A stretch of DNA of 18,371 nucleotides, from assembly GCA_023381645.1 (NCBI GenBank), contig JAMCRJ010000017.1:1-18371 (forward strand), read 5' to 3'. Numbering within the stretch: the stretch's first letter is position 1; each line of letters starts with the position of its first letter. The stretch is from Gammaproteobacteria bacterium. GTDB taxonomy: Bacteria; Pseudomonadota; Gammaproteobacteria; Acidithiobacillales; Acidithiobacillaceae. Below, in pieces: positions 14,960 to 18,371 of the stretch. Position numbers and translations under genes: made by a program. The notes under the pieces are model-generated. The model was not told where the DNA came from. It worked only from the letters and a program-made list of their open reading frames with translations, and made no database searches.

Positions 14960-16666
14960 ATGCCCCCGGCGCGTGCGCTTCATGTCATTTTCTGCTGGCA
15001 CATGCACCAGCCCGATTACCGCGATGCCGACGGCTTCTACGCCCTGCCGTGGACCTACCTGCATGCCTGTAAAGACTACGCGGATATGGTGGCACATTAT
15101 GAGGAGAACCCCCTCGCCCGGGGGGTGTTCAACTTCGTGCCGATATTGGTCGAGCAGATGGAGGACTATACCGCGCAGTTCCAGAGCGGGCAGTTTCGCG
15201 ATCCGCTGCTGATTGCACTAGCCACGGGAGACCTCAAGACGCTGCCCAACGAACAACGGCATTTCCTTCTGGAGCAATGTTTTCGCCTCGACCACGAGCA
15301 CATGCTCCTCCCCTTCCCGCCCTATCGTCGCCTGTATGAGATTTACCAGCTCATGCTGGAGGACGTCAAGGAGATGGCGGATTATCTCTCGGTACAATAC
15401 CTCGCGGACCTTCTGGTCTGGTATCACCTGGCCTGGACCGGGGAAACCGTGCGCCGCGGCAGCCCCTTTCTCCAGTCACTGTTCGCCAAAGGCCATGCTT
15501 TCAGCCAGGAAGACCGCCGGCAACTGGTGGCATTTCTCGGCGAACTCATCGCCGGCCTGATTCCCCGCTATCGCGCCTTGGCGGAAGCGGGACGTATCGA
15601 AATTTCCACCACCCCCTACTACCACCCCATGGGTCCCCTGCTGCTCGACTTTGCGGCAGCGCATGAGGCGGTGGCGGACGCGCCGTTGCCGGACTGTCCG
15701 GCCTATCCCGGCGGCGCCGAGCGTGCCCGCTGGCACATCGACCGGGCGCAGAATAGCCACCCTCGGCATTTCGGGGTACCGGCGCAGGGCATGTGGCCCG
15801 CGGAAGGAGGGGTCTCCACCGCCTTTGTCGAAATGATGGGCAGCGCCGGCGTGCGCTGGACGGCCTCGGGTGAAGGCATATTGACCCACAGCCTGCTGCT
15901 CGGCAACGACGACAACGGCCCCCGCGGCCGGGCGGAATACCTGTACCGCCCCTACCAACTGCAGGGGCAGGGCCCCGTGCTCTTCTTCCGTGACGATGCC
16001 CTCTCCGACACCATCGGCTTTGATTACAAGACCTGGTTCGGCCACGATGCAGTCACGGACTTCATCCACAAACTGGAGGCGATCTGGCGGCAGACGGAAC
16101 ATGAGGAAAACCCCGTTGTCAGCATCATTCTGGATGGCGAGAACGCCTGGGAATACTATCCCTACAATGGCTATTACTTTCTCTCGGAGCTTTATAAATC
16201 CCTGGCCAATCACCCCCATATCCAGATGTGCACCTTTGGCGACTTCGTCAGCTCCCATGCCGAGGGTATCCAGAGCATACCCCATCTGGCCGCGGGGAGC
16301 TGGGTCTACGGCAGCTTCAGCACCTGGATCGGCGAGGCTGCCAAAAACCGCGCATGGGACCTGCTCTGCACCGCCAAACAGGATGTGGATCAGCATATCG
16401 GGCAATTTCCGGCGGAACAGCAGGCTCGCATCCTCGAACAGCTTGGACGCTGTGAGGGCTCCGACTGGTTCTGGTGGCTGGGTGATTACAATCCCTCGGA
16501 CTCGGTCCGCGATTTCGATCACCTGTACCGCCTCAACCTCCGCAAGCTCTATAGCCTGATGCAAATCCCCGCCCCCGACAGCCTCAGCGAACTCATCAGC
16601 CACGGCGGCGGCGCGGTGGAAGCCGGTGGTACCATGCGCCGTACCCACACCAAGGACCCCGAATGA
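14960..16666 (+). CDS. GH57 alpha-amylase/pullulanase-like enzyme
   Basis: A 568-residue GH57 protein, with no signal peptide, so it is probably cytoplasmic. GH57 regions are visible: HMHQPDY (14-20), the probable nucleophile E282 in GMWPAEGGVS, and the probable acid/base D392 in IILDGENAWEYY. The C-terminal part (SDWFWWLGDYNPSD and on) is helical. It belongs to the COG1449 alpha-amylase/alpha-mannosidase-type subgroup, which includes amylopullulanase-like members. Action on alpha-1,4 or alpha-1,6 bonds of glycogen is likely; debranching is suggested by the absence of glgX from the visible cluster, but the exact specificity cannot be read from sequence. It starts 4 bp after glgC, with GAGG 7 nt upstream, and its stop overlaps the next start as ATGA. 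Confidence 0.88.
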   Translation: MPPARALHVIFCWHMHQPDYRDADGFYALPWTYLHACKDYADMVAHYEENPLARGVFNFVPILVEQMEDYTAQFQSGQFRDPLLIALATGDLKTLPNEQRHFLLEQCFRLDHEHMLLPFPPYRRLYEIYQLMLEDVKEMADYLSVQYLADLLVWYHLAWTGETVRRGSPFLQSLFAKGHAFSQEDRRQLVAFLGELIAGLIPRYRALAEAGRIEISTTPYYHPMGPLLLDFAAAHEAVADAPLPDCPAYPGGAERARWHIDRAQNSHPRHFGVPAQGMWPAEGGVSTAFVEMMGSAGVRWTASGEGILTHSLLLGNDDNGPRGRAEYLYRPYQLQGQGPVLFFRDDALSDTIGFDYKTWFGHDAVTDFIHKLEAIWRQTEHEENPVVSIILDGENAWEYYPYNGYYFLSELYKSLANHPHIQMCTFGDFVSSHAEGIQSIPHLAAGSWVYGSFSTWIGEAAKNRAWDLLCTAKQDVDQHIGQFPAEQQARILEQLGRCEGSDWFWWLGDYNPSDSVRDFDHLYRLNLRKLYSLMQIPAPDSLSELISHGGGAVEAGGTMRRTHTKDPE

Positions 16667-18371
16667 TCCACAGCACCCCGCTCCTCCTGGGCGTCCATGC
16701 CCACCAGCCGGTCGGCAATTTCCCCCACGTCATCGACGATGCCGTGGTCCGCTGTTATCACCCGTTTTTAGAGACGATGCACCGCTTTCCCGACTTTCCC
16801 TTCGCCATCCACATCAGCGGCTGGCTGCTCTCCTATCTGCTTGACCGGCACCCCAGAACCATCGCCCTGCTGCAGGAGATGGTAAGCCGTCAGCAGGCGG
16901 AACTGGTGGGGGCCGGCGATACGGAACCGGTGCTCGCCGCCATCCCCCACCTGGACCGCGTCGCGCAACTGGAGGCCATGGCCGGGCGTCTGGAGAAACA
17001 CTTCGGACAGCGTCCAGCCGGAGCCTGGCTCACGGAACGGGTCTGGGACCCAAGCGTCGTGCCGGCACTCAACGAAGCCGGAGTGAAATATGTCATGGTG
17101 GATGACTATCACTTCCTCTGCGCGGGCGCAGCAAGAGAGCAACTCGGCGGTTTCCACCGCACCGAAGAAAACGGCCAGTGCATCGATGTCTTTCCGATTT
17201 CCGAAGATCTGCGTTATCGCCTGCCCTTTTCCGAAGCGGCTACCACCGTTGCCCACATAGAGGGCATCTCTGAACGGCATCCGGGCAGCGCTGGCATTTA
17301 CTTCGACGATATCGAAAAGTTTGGCCTCTGGCCGGAAACCTATAGCTGGGTCTATGAGAAGGGCTGGCTGGAACAGTTTCTGCGCGGCGTCCTCGATTCG
17401 CCCCATATCCAGCCCATGCACTACCGGGATTATCTCGCAGGAAACCGGCCCCGGGGTGTCATCTACCTGCCGACGGTGTCCTACAGCGAGATGAACGAAT
17501 GGACGCTGGCTCCCAAGGCGGCCCGCTGCTATGCCGCCTTCCTGGAGCAGGAAAAAACAGCGGGCCGGCTCGAAAACCGTAAGGCATTCATCCGCGGGGG
17601 TATCTGGAAGAACTTTCTGACCCGCTATCCGGAATCCAACTGGATGCATAAACGCATGCTGCAGCTATCTCGGCGCTTCCATGCCCTGCCTGCGCGCCAG
17701 CAGAGCAAAGCCCTGCGCGCAGACCTACATGAGGCCCAAGCCAACGATGCCTATTGGCATGGCCTGTTTGGCGGCATCTACCTCCCGCATCTGCGCCGTG
17801 CGGTGTTTAACGCCATCGTGCGCCTGGAGGCTGGACTCGATCGGCTCCAGACTCGTCCGGAACTGGAGCGCATGGATCTGGATATGGATGGCAGCGATGA
17901 ACTGCTCTATCACAATCACGCCTTGCAGATCATCATCCGCCCCGAATCCGGCGCCGCCGTCGCCGAGTGGGATTGCTACGGGTTGCAGCATAATCTGGGA
18001 GACACCCTTGCCCGCCGCGATGAAGCCTACTACGACAAGATCCGCCACGGTGCCGTCAGCCCGGAACGCACGGGCGAAGGCATCACTTCCGCCCATGACC
18101 GTATCGCCTTCAAGGCAGAAATCGGCCCGGACGACCTGGTTCCGGATGCCTCGCCCTGCCACAGCTTTCAGGATTGGCTCGATGACGATGCCGTCAGCTA
18201 CGGTGAGCACACCCTGCAACAATCACCCCATTTTTCCGGAGGTGTCGCCGATGCCTGGGCGGTCAGCAAACGTTATACCCTGACGGACAACCGCCTCACC
18301 GTAAATTATCGCGTCGAGTCGGCCCGCAAGGGTGCGGAATCCCATTGTTTCAGCACCCGGCTCTTTCTGGC
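16663..18371 (+). CDS. GH57 4-alpha-glucanotransferase-like enzyme (3' end cut by window)
   Basis: About 569 codons are visible of a protein whose archaeal relative (Thermococcus litoralis glucanotransferase) has about 659. GH57 marks are HAHQPVGNF (12-20), the probable nucleophile E125 in AWLTERVWDP, and the acid/base D215/D216 in IYFDDIEKFGLWP, in line with E123 and D214 of the archaeal enzyme. A DUF1925-type helical segment (about 285-390) and the start of a DUF1926 beta-sandwich follow. Such enzymes move glucan segments between alpha-1,4 chains, a role filled by MalQ elsewhere. No signal peptide is present. The start overlaps the previous stop by ATGA, giving tight translational coupling. 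An amylase activity is also known among relatives, so the precise reaction is uncertain. Confidence 0.88.
   Translation, partial: MIHSTPLLLGVHAHQPVGNFPHVIDDAVVRCYHPFLETMHRFPDFPFAIHISGWLLSYLLDRHPRTIALLQEMVSRQQAELVGAGDTEPVLAAIPHLDRVAQLEAMAGRLEKHFGQRPAGAWLTERVWDPSVVPALNEAGVKYVMVDDYHFLCAGAAREQLGGFHRTEENGQCIDVFPISEDLRYRLPFSEAATTVAHIEGISERHPGSAGIYFDDIEKFGLWPETYSWVYEKGWLEQFLRGVLDSPHIQPMHYRDYLAGNRPRGVIYLPTVSYSEMNEWTLAPKAARCYAAFLEQEKTAGRLENRKAFIRGGIWKNFLTRYPESNWMHKRMLQLSRRFHALPARQQSKALRADLHEAQANDAYWHGLFGGIYLPHLRRAVFNAIVRLEAGLDRLQTRPELERMDLDMDGSDELLYHNHALQIIIRPESGAAVAEWDCYGLQHNLGDTLARRDEAYYDKIRHGAVSPERTGEGITSAHDRIAFKAEIGPDDLVPDASPCHSFQDWLDDDAVSYGEHTLQQSPHFSGGVADAWAVSKRYTLTDNRLTVNYRVESARKGAESHCFSTRLFL

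Noticed and set aside
16768..17649. Minus-strand open frame of 293 codons inside the GH57 glucanotransferase gene
   Set aside because: It is a shadow of the plus-strand gene, which carries GH57 catalytic motifs across this stretch.

Overview
The window is a gene-dense, GC-rich (roughly 60 %) proteobacterial chromosome segment. It holds 16 protein-coding genes and no RNA genes, insertion sequences, CRISPR arrays or phage genes that I can see. Protein similarity and gene content (proteobacterial NagZ, RlmD and CysM, plus a glycogen locus with two GH57 enzymes) suggest an autotrophic beta/gamma-like proteobacterium. An Acidithiobacillus-type organism is my best guess, from general recognition rather than a search. 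Both gene edges are cut: nagZ runs off the left end and a GH57 glucanotransferase off the right.

Region 1 (1-8916, all minus strand) is one compact run of eight genes, read right to left: cysM, a YdbH-like AsmA-family protein, a DUF1318/YdbL-like lipoprotein, a PolB-type 3'-5' exonuclease, rlmD, an L,D-transpeptidase, a KimA-like APC permease and nagZ. Junctions are overlaps of 16-32 bp or gaps of 0-4 bp, so it is probably a single transcript. The contents are mostly envelope upkeep (lipid bridge between membranes, peptidoglycan cross-linking and recycling) plus cysteine synthesis, 23S rRNA methylation and probable K+ uptake.

Region 2 (8917-9021) is a divergent control region between cysM and pgl. 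It contains a perfect 8-bp inverted repeat and a good -10 hexamer for cysM. pgl (6-phosphogluconolactonase) follows on the plus strand and converges on region 3.

Region 3 (9816-13414, minus) is glgB, an NfeD protein and an SPFH/stomatin-like protein, closely packed. Region 4 (13415-13647) is the glgB/glgC divergent promoter region, with a -10 for each side and a GC-rich inverted repeat between them. Region 5 (13648 to the end, plus) is glgC, a GH57 alpha-amylase/pullulanase-like enzyme and a GH57 4-alpha-glucanotransferase-like enzyme, separated by 4 bp and by an ATGA overlap.

Together regions 3-5 form a glycogen locus: GlgC makes ADP-glucose, GlgB branches the polymer, and the two GH57 enzymes probably trim and rearrange alpha-glucans. 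Glycogen synthase and phosphorylase are not in view. No gene-free stretch exceeds 300 bp; the longest, 233 bp, lies between glgB and glgC.

No unmistakably new system is present. The most promising leads are the possible one-piece replacement of YnbE+YdbL beside the YdbH-like protein, the NfeD/SPFH membrane module joined to glgB, and the KimA-like transporter inserted between two peptidoglycan genes.
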